Assembly: GCF_020740795.1 (NCBI RefSeq)
Contig: NC_067294.1
Location: 4,836,001-4,900,000, forward strand
DNA from: Apus apus
Taxonomy: Eukaryota; Chordata; Aves; Apodiformes; Apodidae
DNA length: 64,000 nt
Reading direction: 5' to 3'
The position numbers and the translations under genes were made by a program. Below are positions 14,001 to 26,049 of this stretch, piece by piece (positions within the stretch are counted from its first letter, which is position 1; each line of letters opens with the position of its first letter). The notes under the pieces are model-generated. The model was not told the DNA's origin, searched no databases, and was given only the letters and a program-made list of their open reading frames with translations.

Positions 14001-17000
14001 CAATGAATTATTTAGAATATTTTACTAAGAATAATTGGTGGTTTTAAAGAGATATTTTTTTCTCCCTCCTCCCTGGGGCCTGTAAATGATTTCATGGTAG
14101 TAACAGTGAGTAACCCAAAACACAAAGCCACCTAATAGCGGCTGCCTGGAATCAGCTAAACCTTGATACAGGGAAGAAACATTATCTCAAATGTGGTTTC
14201 AGTGTATGTTTATTAATTAAATACACAACCACAGACAATAAAGCAAACAAACTGTCAAGAGCCAGGCTCACAGCCCAGATAGTCCGGGCAGGATCATGCA
14301 CACTCTTCCACTTTTTAAATTTATTATAACTCCCCCCAAATGCTACAAAAAAAAAAGTTGTTCCAGTCCCTGCCCCCCTTTCTGAGATCTATTGTGTGCT
14401 CCCCAACATGGTGCCATGTGTAGCCCTCCCCTGGGCACGATGCACAGGGAGCACCAGGGCACAGCCCCTGTGACACTGGCAGAGCCACAGCACGCAGCTA
14501 CTCCCCCAAACTTTTCACTGCTTTTTGTCTTCCTTTTGGCTCATGGAACTGTCACAAAAAGAAACAAACACTTTATTTTTATTTTTCCCCCCCCCCCAAT
14601 TGTTTGTGTGCTTTGTTTTTCTCCCCCTGATCTATAACTGATGTTGGTGGGTGGGTGGGCTGGGAGCTCCAAGACTCTGCTTCGGCACAGGGCTGTTCCC
14701 CAGTGCTCAGGGATGAGCAGCCAACGGCCACAACATCAACATTATCCTCGATGGTGCCATCACCCGGGCATCGAAGGATGCCACAGCCCCGGGGGCAGCT
14801 GCGGGGAGCAGCAAGGCTTTTTCCTGCAGGTTCAGTGCAAGCCACCCAACCTGGATCAAAGAAGTGAAGAGCAATGCTCAACCCATCCACCCCATCCTGG
14901 TCCCGCGCAGCCCAGGGCTGAGTGCAGAGGATGCTCTGCCTGCAGACAGCCCCCTCTCCTGGAAACCCCGCAGCTGCTCTCTGTAAGAACAGCAACATCC
15001 GTTTCTTATTTAGATGCCGTTTCGAGCTGTGAGCACTGCTGGGGGAGGACGGGTACGGGAGAGAAGGGATCAGAGATGTACTGATCAAATCTTTAAGAAA
15101 GAGGTTAAACTCCGGCAAGGCTGCCCCTGGGTTTTGCTCACACGTTTCAGAAATTCATTTTTTCCCAAAACCTGAGGTAAGAGACCTCTCTCTTCCTTCA
15201 AAGCACAGGTGGGAATGAGATGTTTCACTCGGGACACAGAGGAGTCCAGAAGAGAAAGGAAAAACAAACTCACCTCCAAAAATTCAGTTAAAAAATCCTG
15301 AGGATTTTCCAGGTGCCAGTCATTTCCTCTGGGTTGCAAATGTTTCCCCTAATTAATTGTTCTCCACTCCTTGAGTGTCTACTAATGATAAGCTCTGGGC
15401 AAAAGACCTAGAGCAGGGAGCTCTCTATTGATTCCTCTATTGATTTTTTATCTTTTTCCCTGTTGTTATTGTACATGCAAATGGCTGGTAATGACTCAAC
15501 ATTACAACCACTCTCTTCAAGTGACATTTCAGAAATAGGGATTTAATCAGAGGGCCTAACACAGCTGTTTTCCCTCTCAATCCCCCCCCACCCCATGCTC
15601 AGCTGGGATGACCCCATGGTGCTGGCCTTGCCTGAGCCCCCTGGAGCATCCCAGTGGGACAGGGCTCACACACTGAGCAGGGACAGACCTTGGCTCTGTT
15701 CCATCTCCACCACCCTGAGGAAAGGCCAGGGAAGGGGACAGTGAAGACATGCCACCTCTTGATCAAGCCCATCCAAGCTCCAACAGCCTCAGCCCATCAC
15801 CTGATGCGACACTGGACCAAAAAGAAGCAGCCACATCCCTGCCCAGGACAGTTCCCCCTGGTGTTATGCAAACAGCTGAGCAGTCTCTGAGCAAAGGTGT
15901 CGATTAGGTTAATGACATTAAATGAGGGTCATTGTCTCATGCTTTAAGTTGTGTTTGGTAGAAGAGGTGACCCATGACACCCACATCCAGATATGAGAGG
16001 AGGAAAAGAAATGAGTAGGAAGTAGGACAGAGGAAAGAAGGAGCCCTTCAGGGCTGTACCCATCCCTGGAGCAAAGCTCAGATTCCCAGCTCTCCTTAAG
16101 TGGCAGCAAGCTGTAAATGCTGAATGTACCTCACATTAATCTGATGACTCTCCAAGATGTCTAGACTGTTGTTGGAGCTGATAGAAAGCTGGCATCACCC
16201 AGCTCTTGGAGCCTTTCTTGCCTTTTTTCTTTTTTTTTTTTTTTTTTAACTAGTAATAAGATTCTTTTCATATTATGCACTGCTGGAAAGTCCCTTTTGC
16301 GTGCAGACAGCTGCTGTGTTTATAGACACCATCCAAAATGCAGCTAAACACGACAGCTCACTTGAAGCAGAGCAGCAAGCATTTGTTAAAATGATCTTTC
16401 CCAGAGGGACTGCAGGAGCTCTCCACTTTTCTTTATATTTTTCTATTTTAAAGTCAAAGCCTTGTCCTTATGCAAAGATAAAAGCCCCAGTGGAAACACT
16501 GAAAAGATCCTGAAAGGGAAAAAAAAAAATCCTCAGAAAATTAATGACATCCTGAAAATCAGCAGCCCCCACTTATGATAACCAGAAATACAAATGCTGA
16601 ACTAAACAGGTTGGTCCCTGTGAGTCATCGAGGGGCATTTTAAAAGCTCAGGCAAGCTGTCTTGTCTTTAGCCCTGAACAAACCAAATACCTAAAGTCCT
16701 TCCTCGCAGAACTGCAGAGCTGAAATAAAGATGAAGTAGGGAAATGCATCAAAACAGCCTCCAATTAAAAACAAAGTCCATGAGAAAGGCAGTTTGGGAG
16801 AGCTCCTTTTAAGTAGTTTTTCTCCACTTTAATAAGACTGGAGTTACTGTCCAGGAGAAAATGAAGGATGAGTTAATTGGAACATGTTTTTCAAATGAAA
16901 CACCATTCCCCCCCCCCCAGCCCCCCAGGAAACCCTGCACTTACACAGGTAAGCTTTGTTTAAGTCATAAAATATAGCTGGGAAGGGAGAAAACCAGCTT

Positions 17001-20000
17001 AGAGCAGAGCTATTTGCATGTGTTTAGTGAGGATGCTTTTGTTGCAGAGCAGTGCAGATGCTGCCTGTGCTGCAGCCCCAGTTCTAGCTCTGCCTTCATC
17101 CCAGTCCCTTCCACCAACAGCCCATTCCCCCAGCACCAGGTCCGAAGCAGGTTTTAATTCAAAACCAGTGTGGGATGGCAAGAGGAGCAGGGAGCAACTC
17201 TGGGCACACAAGCTCTTTCCTCGGGACCTTTTCCCCATGGCACAGGGCCTGGATCACAGCACAGAGAACGGGGTGGCTGCTCTGGCTGCTCTGCCTCCCC
17301 GAAAATTAACTCCTCCTAAACACACGTTCCCTTGGATATAGCAAAGGACAGAGTGCCCTCTCCTGCTAGGAGCCTCTGTTTTTTTAAATATTCCCCCCTC
17401 GGCAGCCTTTTTGCCGTCTTTAAGTGATGAAAATTAATGTAGGGCTTGCTTTTACAAGATGTTGGTCACGAACTGCCGGCGAGCTTGAGAACATTGCGGG
17501 ATTTTTCCTCGGCAGGCGCTGGGGCTCGGGCAGCACCGGGCGCAGCAGCACAAACCCAGACCCAACCCTGACATCTAGTGGGTGAGCGGCTGAATTCTGC
17601 TCGTCTCTGGAGAGGAAAGGAAAAGACGGTCGCTCGTCCCTGCCCACCCATCCCTGCCCTCTGGCAGCAGCAGCCCCTTACACTTGACAGCAGCTCCCAC
17701 TGGGAAGGACTGAGCCCCCAGCCAGCTCCAGCCCCCGAGTGTTCCAGCTGGGCAGCGGCTGTTCCAGGGACGTAACCCGGCTCCAGCAGGGAAGAGAGTG
17801 ATAACACAAGCAGCTGCAGCCCTGCCATGAGCAAAAAAAAAATCATAGTAAAAACATGCCCATCTCTCTGCTAGGGTCACAGTAACAAGCCTTCAGCTTG
17901 ATCTTTCAAGCCACTTTCAGCCCCCAAAGGCAGGTGCCCTCATTTTCTGTGATGCTGTCTAGCTACAGACCTCCATATTTATGCACAAAACCAGTAGGTT
18001 ATGCAGATGGGGCAATATACAATATTCCCAACAAGCCCCAAAGCTGGAAATGCTCAAGTTCTTATGGCATCCAGCTGTATGTGCCTCTTCCTCCTCTACT
18101 GGGATGTGGCAACATCTTTGTATAAGAATCAGCATCATAAAAAGGCAAACAAAGATTTAAAATTCCATTAGCTTTCAAAGTCATTAATCTTTGCTTTTTA
18201 TGATATTGTTTCTATTTCTCTTTGCAAAAAAGGTTGCTATCAAACAATGCAGGATTGCACTCAGACTCCTGAAGTCTGTGAGCACCAGGAGCCAGAGTCT
18301 GTCCCAGCCAAGAGTGATTTGTCCTAAGCTGCTTTCTGCAGGTGCAGAGAGACCATTTGTTTCCATTTACTGCACATATTCAGTGCAGTAAATAGTTCAT
18401 TCAGAGTTAAAGAGACCAAATGGAATTTTTTTTTTTTTAAAAAAAGGCAAGCACAGGAAACATGTTTTCCTCTTGCAGTTGAATTAAAAATGAGAGATGA
18501 GACTATGGGATTCACTATTTTAACAGCATGAAAGTCCAGCCTGAAAAAAGCAAAACATCAGAATCAAACTTCCAATTTATTAATGGCAAACCAAGATAGC
18601 ATTAAAGTCAATTTTAGATGCAAAACATGTTGACTACAGATAGTTTCATTTAACACAAAAATTAGTTCATGCATTTTTGCATGCATTTACATCTTTCTGT
18701 AAAAATTCAGGCCATGAGAACTGTTTCTTTCGTTGCAACACAGAGAAGGTGTGGAAGTTCAGTCTGAATAAATGTGCACAAGCAAACAACTCATACAAAC
18801 TTATGGGTCTAAACTAGCTCCAAAGTAACTACAAAATATATCAAGTTTCGCAGAGACACTTTAGGACAACTGTATCATTGTTATAAAAAAGAAGTATTTT
18901 CACATAGAGTGTCTGAAATTGTTAAACTTCAGACCCATCCATCCTGGCACCACACACACAGCTCCCCATGTCCCACTGTAGAGAGCAGTATCCTCCCTGC
19001 CCTGTTTCCCCAGACCTGGGCACTCTCCCCAGCCCAATGGCACAGGGGGCTCATGAGCACTGTGTGTGTTTTCAGGTGTCACTTTGTCCAACTGCTCTGG
19101 TCTACACCTGGCAAGGTGCTTTGGCTGCCAGCGTGCACTGCAGGGAGCTGTTCTAACACCCTGAAATAGCCGAGCCTGACATAAGGAGCTGCCCCACAAG
19201 CTGCATGCAGATGACTTCAGTTTCTCCCTTGCTGGTAACTGAGCTCATCTCTACCACCTGGTTGAAGAGGAGAAAGTGCTGATACATCTAACTTACAAAA
19301 ACAGAGTCCAATTACCACCAGCTTTTGTGTAAAAGAAGTTAGGAGCTTTTATCTAGGCAGTAACCTCAAACAGTCACTTTCCTGGGCAGCCTTTTTGGAG
19401 CAGCCACGTCTCATCTGCCTGCAGTGCAAATGTTACCCCACAAAAGGTGAACAGAGGGTACCCTGGTGTCTGCTCTAGAGCTCAGGGGCAGCAAAGGGGA
19501 GCAGGCAGCTGGCACAGGACCAAACCGAGGGAGGCTGCATCCCACAGCTCGCCTGGAAGAACTATTTCAAGCACGTCAAATTTTAACCACACATGGCAGC
19601 ATCTCTGCGCTCCAGGGAGAGGTCATCGCAGAGAATCACAAGCTCCCTCTCAAGTCGGCCCAAAATAAGAAACAATTTTTCAAAACATCCCAGCTCCCTG
19701 CAAGCTGAGAGTCTGGAACAGAGCTCTTCCTCTGCCTCAGGGCAAAAAAATACACAGCTCTCCTCATCACTGACCTTTAGTTTGTCAGGAAACTAATACA
19801 AGCAATCTTCCCTGAGAAGCCGTGGGGAAGGTGAAAGGACTACATGGTGTATGAATAAATGTAAATGCAGAGGGGACTGGGGGAAAAATCAACATTATAT
19901 GGTGCTGTGCCTGATCAAGGCTGTAATTAGGCAAAGAAGCACAGAGTAGATGAGATATCAGCTGTCACACCCCAGAGATGTTACTCTGATGCACCCCATG

Positions 20001-22340
20001 TTCCTAACCTGGAGCTCGGCAGCCACCCTCTAAGAGAAGGGTTATGGGACTAAGAATCACAGGGATAGTTTCTGAGAGATCAGTTTTCACCAGTACTGGC
20101 ACATGCCACAGAAGGATGAGCTGCACAAACTCTTCTGTACACTGAGTCTGTCACCCAGCTGCAGGATGCATAGCAGTCTCCTGCTTGAAGAGACATTTTC
20201 TGCGGCAGGACCCTCTGCATCTCTCCCTCATCTTCGTCCCACCCTGTGCAACAACCTTCAATGCAGATTTTTGTTCACTCATCTCCCTCTTTCCCCTCTG
20301 ACACTGCCAGCTCAGCTCACGCATTAGAGACTGGTCACAGAGGAGCTGTTAGTGGTCCCTGCTACAAAGCCCCCCTGCCAGCACTGACCTCCAGGAACCT
20401 GCGGAGAAGCCACATCCTTCTCATCCCACTAGTTGCAGCACCAGCCCTGAGGCACTTCACGCTGCTCTGAAGCCAGAGCAGCACTAGAAGGGAGTGTGTG
20501 AGGGGAAGCTGGGGATTCCTTTCAGCTATCGTTGCCTTGTCCTTTTATCTGTCATCTTGTCTTTGCACATCAGCTCTGAGATAACAGCAAGGAGACTCAT
20601 TTCCAAAATCCAAACAGAAGAGAGCTCTCCCAAAGGAGTAAGAGCTAGGGCATGTGGCCAGGGCAGTGCCAAGCTGGGAGAGGAAGGTGAAGCAGAAGCA
20701 CTACACACATTCACATGACTTTCCTACAGTCACCTTATCACACAGTTGACTCTACAATGAAGTGGTGGTTTTACATTTTCTGTGAGTGGCCAAGTGTCAA
20801 GAGAAGGAACTGGTCCCTGTCTCAGTGCTCTGGTGCTTGAGGTGTGGGACTTTGGGCTGCTCCTTCCCTGGTCCCTGCCCCATGTGCTGAAAACCTGTGG
20901 CCTACAGAGGGTCTGCCACATGAGCCACTTGAACCACTTCAGCAAGATGCTGGCTTGATGCCCATGACCAGCAGTGACTTGCCTTAAGCACAGCTCTCCA
21001 AATTTCCTGTATCCTGTTGATGTCCTTAATTTCACCCACATCACATTGCTGCAATCCTGTAACCACAAAAGGGAGCAGGAAGGTAGGACTCCTCCCGGTC
21101 CACCCGCTCTCAAACAGGACCCCTGGGCTGTCCTGCTTCTCCATCCTACCTTAGCAAAGGTGACAGACCTGCCCCCTACCAGCCTCCTGACAGGCAGCAA
21201 TGCTGGGATCACTTCCTCACCAGACGAGTGGAGGTGCCTGTAGGAATCAGGGCCAGAGACATTCCCGGTTGTGCAGCAGCAGCTGCTGGTCAGCACAGCT
21301 GCTTCTCTCTCCTTAGCAATGGGGAGAAAACAGATTAATAAATGAAACCAAATCCAGTTCATCAGAAACAACAACCATCTGTTAACAGGCACAGAACTTA
21401 TGTAAAGCACTGGCACTAATACTCCAGGAATATAATTTTCTGGAGGAAAAGTTGAGGTGAGCAGCAACTGCAGTGATACAGCATATCATCCTCAGAAGGC
21501 AAAAGCTTTATTTTTTATTTCATATTATCCTATCTTCCTTTAGATTTCTAAAGCATTCACCTACCTGCCTGCTCATTCCTAAAGATTCTTCTGACTGGAG
21601 TGTAGGTCCATGCAGGGATCTGTCTCAATAACTTCCCAGCCCCAACTTCTGCAAGGAACACATCACAGCCCTGTCAGGTGTGCAGAGTGGAAGCCAAGAG
21701 TGGTTTGTATGTAGAAGACCAGTAAAACAATTTTGTTGCACCATGAGACTGAACTGGTGGAATCAGGGAGAAGAAACAACTTCTTTTTTATTTTAAACCA
21801 TCTCTTATTTTTGAGATGCTCATTAGAACTGCAGCAGTTTGCTCTTCCTTCAGTTGTAATCAAGTTATTTCTGAACTGTGCTTGATTTTCTTGTGAGAAC
21901 AGGCAGCTAAAATAAACACTCCACATTTTCTCACATCAAATAGTTTTTCCAAGAGGAACTGAAATATAGCTGACGAGTGGCCTATTTTTCCTTAACCTTC
22001 AGTTTCTTGTCCTTAAACCATGGTGATGGGAGGATCTGGCCTCCCTCTCTTGCAGCAGGGGGCTGGGCTCCCTCCGAAGCAGACCCAGCAGATGCACCAG
22101 GGATGAGGCAGCAACCCCAGCCAAGATGACATTCATGCCATTTGTCTCATGCCTGACTGGCCGGATACAGGGCAGCAGCAGAGATGGAACTTGTCTCTTG
22201 TCTGATGCGTGCAAAGGGGAACACAAGGAGCCCTGTTCTTGCAGCGAAGCAGGGACCCTGCCCCCCCCCCCAGCCCAGGCCTGGGCTAGTGCTGCAGCTC
22301 TCAACTCTTCAGCCCAGGGATGAAACTAGTTAAGGGTGGA
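11080..22340. other. intergenic region, no gene identified
   Basis: This is noncoding as far as can be read. It contains homopolymer runs: C-run near 14,587, T-run 16,223-16,248, C-runs near 16,911 and 22,261. Two modestly GC-richer patches lie near 14,640-15,060 and 17,460-17,790. I looked for PH and RhoGAP domain exons that could belong to the ARHGAP-like gene at 22.3-24.5 kb and did not recognise any. A small exon could still be missed. Confidence 0.45.
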
Positions 22341-22344
22341 CAGG

Positions 22345-22352
22345 TATAAAAC
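22345..22352 (+). promoter_or_regulatory. TATA-like box for the ARHGAP-tail gene
   Basis: TATAAAAC lies about 397 bp upstream of the ATG at 22,742. A start site about 30 bp downstream (near 22,375) would give a 5' leader of roughly 370 nt that includes a GC-rich block at 22,450-22,490. A TATA-like 8-mer arises by chance often enough that this is suggestive only. It is supported by its orientation and by the lack of a good splice acceptor before exon 1. Confidence 0.4.
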
Positions 22353-22741
22353 GGGCCACCCACAGGTGTCAGTCAAACTACACTGAACAGATCGAGGGTA
22401 GGAAATCAGGAGCAGTTCCTGGGATGAGGAGGAACCAGCCATGACAAGACAGGCAGCGGGCGGGCGCGGCGGCTCCGGAGCTCAACCCGCTGCCTCCAAA
22501 AAGCAAAGCTGAAACAAGATCCGGGCTGAAACAAGTCCAGCAAAATGGACTATTTCCAACTATTTCAAAAAGCTTCAAACAGCTGTGGGAAGAAAACTCT
22601 CACAGTCCCTGACAAGGCAGAGCCAGACAGACCCGAAAACAAGGTCTCCTCTAAAACAGAAAAGGCATTGAGTCTCTGACAGCAGCCAGAGGGCCCAGGG
22701 GTGCCGGCTGGGCATGCTCACCAGGATCCTACTGCTCAACC

Positions 22742-22995
22742 ATGTTTGATGAAAATCCTCCTTCAAGACTTTTGACAAGACATGCCCACCCAGAAGACCC
22801 TCAAGAAACCAGCGCAGCTCTAAGTCCTGTTTTGGGGGATCAGGAAAACATGGGCCACATCCCAGTGGACAACAGCACCAGCTCCGCTCCCTCCAGTGCC
22901 TCGGCAGCAGAACCAACCTCCCCCCAGCACCACCTGGCCCAGCTGAGGGTGCTGATGTCCCGGCAGAAGGCAGAGTATGAATCCAAAATTGCAAG
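22742..22995 (+). CDS. ARHGAP-tail gene, coding exon 1
   Basis: The 254 coding nt end in phase 2 at AG|GTAAAG. The reading frame opens after a TAA at 22,652. Possible acceptors between that stop and the ATG (for example AG at 22,681-22,682) have poor polypyrimidine tracts, so I favour a first exon starting at the ATG. Several upstream ATGs precede it: 22,424, 22,441, 22,545 (44 codons) and 22,714. The last frame overlaps the main start. They would lower translation from 22,742, or mean that the real start is elsewhere. Confidence 0.6.
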
Positions 22996-24133
22996 GTAAA
23001 GGATTTTTACAACTCTGAGGCTGCAGGGAAGGCATCTCTTCCTACTGTACACACCTCCTGCAGGGTCCTCACCTGCGACTAGGGTCTGTGGATGCTGCTG
23101 CCTGATACCACTGTGAATGTCACCCAGGATCCAGCATTACAGGACTGGCAATTAGCTAATTACTGAATAATCAGCTGTTATTCAGGTATTTTAAATAATT
23201 TTCATGTGAGATGCTTGAGAAACTCCAGAGCATCTCTAATTTTTTTTGCAGGGATGTGCACAGCTCTTGAAAAGCTCTGGTTTATTGTGTGTTTTTCTCC
23301 TTTGCCTTAATCCAGTATTAAACTTTTCTCTGTGGAAAAACATGCAGCCTTCTCAGCAAGTCATTATTCTTTACAAATTGCAAGTCATGAATTTTAACAA
23401 CTTGGAGGGAAGTGTTCATAAGTATTCTCCCGATTTCTAAGATTAGAAATTCAATAGAGATTTAGCCACAGCTTGCCATCAAGGGAAAAAAGCAGATATA
23501 TTTCCAGGCTCTACCTTTCAAATACTGCTGCTTTTCTCATGTCGTTGAAAGGAAAGAACATTTTAAATACAATATTGTTCATCAGTTACAAGTATGTTGT
23601 GCAAATTGACTATTTGACTAAATCATAAAATACCTCAACATGGATCAGGTGCAACAGATGGCAAGTGGGTAATGCTGAGTTACACTTTACCTTGAACACT
23701 ATGTAAAGAAAAAGAATCATTTGATCTTTAATTTCTGGAAGTATTCACTAATTTCTTCTGTGTAAAAAAAGCTCTTCCTAGGTTTTGGGTCTTTTTTCTT
23801 TTTAATCTCTTTTCTGTATTCTGCTGATGTTTTTCCTTGCGGTTCAAGGGAACTGAAATATAAGCAGAATCTTCACTGTTTCCTAAAATATTTTGCATTG
23901 CCATTTGCTGTTGGACTGTAGTGTTCCACTACGAAAAAACCCAACCCCAAAACAGACTCCTTTGGCCATCTGGTTATTTATATTATTTCAAATTTGGGTA
24001 ACTAAATATGGCAGCTTTTAATATGTAACATCATACATTGGAAAAATATTGGGGATGCCAATACTTGTATTGATGGGAACATATGTGAAGACCAGCTTTA
24101 AAAAAGCCTATAGCTTGATTAGGAAAGGGGCAG

Positions 24134-24165
<32 letters not shown>

Positions 24166-24412
24166 CGGAAATCCTGTAATTTACAGTGTGTGTCTTTCCA
24201 ACAGCTTGGAGCAGAGGAACAGGGAACTGCAGCTGGAGATTAAGGACATGCATTCGAAACTGGGACAGCAGAGAAGGTGGCACAGGCTGGCAGAGATGAA
24301 AATGCAAAATGCAGAGAGAGCAAAGGAAGATGCAGAGAGGAGAAATGAAATGCTCCAAAAAGAAATGGAAGAGTTTTTTGAAACCTTTGGGGAAATTAAC
24401 AGATGGAAATAA
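22742..24412 (+). CDS. ARHGAP22/24/25-type C-terminal coiled-coil protein (tail-only, ~153 aa), spliced
   Basis: Two exons join as 22,742-22,995 and 24,205-24,412 (462 nt including stop). The donor is AG|GTAAAG and the acceptor CCAACAG. The first about 75 residues are Ser/Pro/Ala-rich and low in complexity. The last about 75 form a charged coiled coil with the blocks EYESKIA-S-LEQRN, EMKMQNAERAKEDAE and LQKEMEEFFETFGE. From memory, the ARHGAP24 (FilGAP) C-terminus has nearly the same blocks: YEARIK-S-LEQRN, RNAERAKEDAEKRN and LQKEMEQFFSTFGE. In FilGAP this coil mediates self-association and lies in the region reported to bind filamin A. Full-length relatives have PH and RhoGAP domains of over 350 residues; none was found here. 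An in-frame stop at 22,652 lies upstream of the ATG, which has A at -3. The protein could be a free-standing dimerisation or dominant-negative tail, or the 3' end of a longer gene. Family assignment is strong; gene extent is uncertain. Confidence 0.7.
24135..24165 (+). repeat. uninterrupted G31 tract in the ARHGAP-tail intron
   Basis: Thirty-one consecutive G residues end 39 nt before the last-exon acceptor. In the sense transcript this forms a strong G-quadruplex candidate close to the expected branch-point region. Runs this long are unstable and are often miscounted in assemblies. Confidence 0.95.
24205..24412 (+). CDS. ARHGAP-tail gene, last coding exon (coiled coil)
   Basis: The 208 nt run from the acceptor TCTTTCCAACAG to TAA at 24,410. 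They encode Leu-Glu-Gln-Arg-Asn followed by about 60 residues of strongly charged helix ending FGEINRWK. The junction codon is Ser (AG|C), matching the Ser before LEQRN in ARHGAP24. The ARHGAP24 extension after FGEL (ending TIWIQ, from memory) is absent and replaced by four unrelated residues. Confidence 0.75.
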
Positions 24413-24504
24413 ACAGGACGGTGTTCAGTTTGAAGTTGAGCTAAACTGTAGGAGGGAGAAAGGCCCCATCCCCATTTCAGCACAGACTCCCACTGCAGAG
24501 GTGA

Positions 24505-24510
24505 AATAAA
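24505..24510 (+). terminator. polyadenylation signal of the ARHGAP-tail gene
   Basis: AATAAA lies 93 nt after the stop codon at 24,412 on the same strand. It would give a very short 3' UTR and end the transcript near 24,525-24,535. Confidence 0.5.
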
Positions 24511-24530
24511 CCCAACAGTAAAAGCTAGGC

Positions 24531-26045
24531 TATTGTAAAGGGAGCACTTGATACAAACTTGTTGGAATCCCTGAACTCCAGGAGCTCTGCACCACCCTGC
24601 TAATGCCCACGATGCTTTCTCTTACCACTGGAAGTCTGACAATTTGCACCACCAACTCCCAGGCCAGCCTATGCAGTGTGCTGGGGGAGCACTCTGGTGT
24701 TTTCTGGCCAGCCTTGTGCTGAGGCACTAAGTGCCTAAGTGGTTTTAATTATGGGGTGTCATGCTTGCTGAAGTCTCTTTAACCAGTCACCCCAGACATT
24801 CCATAAGTATTACACGAGCTTCAGAGAATGCTGAGCTCACACCTGCATCCCAAAGTCAGCTGTTTCAGTTAGAGACAGAGAAACAGCAAAAAAACACATT
24901 TCCATCTCTCACATATGTCCCTGTGTCTGGGATCCAGAGCTGATGTGTAACTCCTGTCCTCTTACTGAAGGGATATTCATTCCCAGAGGAGGAGGAGGTC
25001 TCTTACAAGGCCATTTGCTTCTCCAGATTATAATTAGCTTCCCTACAGCACTCCCATAAAAACACATTAGTCTTAACCCCATCACTGGTAGACTCCCACC
25101 CTGCCATCTCTCAGAGCTACTGCTCTGCACATGAGAGATGTGTTATGGCACAGTCACCAGGGAAGAACTTTAACAACAGCATCTGTATTATTAAACCTGT
25201 ACTGAATTAAAACTTAAACATTGTATGATAAAAGCATGTGGTTGATTATTTGCTCTTCAGCAAGATTAAATGTGACCATCTACTTGGTAACTTGTATCTC
25301 ACTAAACCAGCTCCTAACAGGTAAGCAGAAACTGCACAGATGTTCTTCTTGTTCCCCAGAGAGGAGTGAGCAGCTTGCTTTAAGATCAAAGAAGTGAATC
25401 AAAATCCCAGAGTTTTATCCCACAGGGTCCATGGAGTGAGGCAGCCCTGCCCTACTATTCCATGCCCAGGGCAATGCCACAGGCCCTTCCTTCATGAGTG
25501 CCTGCTGGCCAACCCCTTCCATTTCAAGGTAGCTGTACCTCTGTCTTGCGCAGTGAGAACAAAATGAAACACACTGTGCACAAAGCGAAGAGAAAATTCT
25601 TCCAAAGGCCTTTTACACACATACATACACACCTGTGCCTACACCAGTATCTTACCTGAAACATGCAAGGAAGCCTGACAACCTGGTTGTGATACTGCTA
25701 AAGCACAAAGATGGGAATACACACCTGTCAGTATTACTAGGCAAGCTTCTCTAATTAAAAAAAACAAAACACCCACATTTCAAAATACACTTGGCAGTAA
25801 AACCAAGGGCTGTTGCTGTGTCGAAATGTTCCAGCTGATCAGGAGAAAGCAGCTCCAACCATCTCTTAGAGCTGCTCTTGAATAATTTTTCACACTAATA
25901 CTTACATTTTGGTTACCTGGAAGCTAAAGTGGTAACTGAAACTTTAAGTTAATTAAGAGCATCTGTCATTTTGGTTACATGTCATTTCACTTCAACACAT
26001 GAAGAATCAAGAAAAAGAAAACACAAGTAAATAAGACAGACTGCT
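24531..26045. other. intergenic spacer between the ARHGAP-tail gene and the MAPK9 3' region
   Basis: No gene was identified. Base composition is mixed up to about 26 kb and then becomes clearly AT-rich, which may mark the distal end of the convergent MAPK9 transcript. Confidence 0.4.
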
Positions 26046-26049
26046 CAAA

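Noticed and set aside
14579-15118. Long open frames on both strands (about 147-179 codons)
   Set aside because: They overlap on opposite strands in a GC-richer patch and are Ser/Pro/Cys-rich, with no recognisable domain. Stop-poor composition explains them.
20730-21467. Minus-strand open frame of about 245 codons, with an exon-like piece 20,983-21,056 bounded by a good acceptor
   Set aside because: The protein resembles nothing known, and the donor of the exon-like piece would have to be a rare GC type. There is no other support for a gene.
1-22340. Search for RhoGAP/PH exons of the ARHGAP-like gene and for RASGEF1C exons
   Set aside because: None was recognised by eye. I therefore do not claim a full-length ARHGAP gene or RASGEF1C in this window, although small exons could have been missed.
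22545-22679. 44-codon frame starting with ATG just upstream of the ARHGAP-tail ORF
   Set aside because: It is in a different frame from the coil protein, ends before its ATG and resembles no family. I treat it as an upstream ORF, not a separate gene.
22575-23052. Minus-strand frames opposite ARHGAP-tail exon 1
   Set aside because: They are shadows of the plus-strand Ser/Pro/Ala-rich coding exon, with no family resemblance.
24119-24483. Minus-strand frames across the coil exon and the G-run
   Set aside because: These are antisense shadows of the coiled coil. One consists partly of poly-Pro from the G31 tract.
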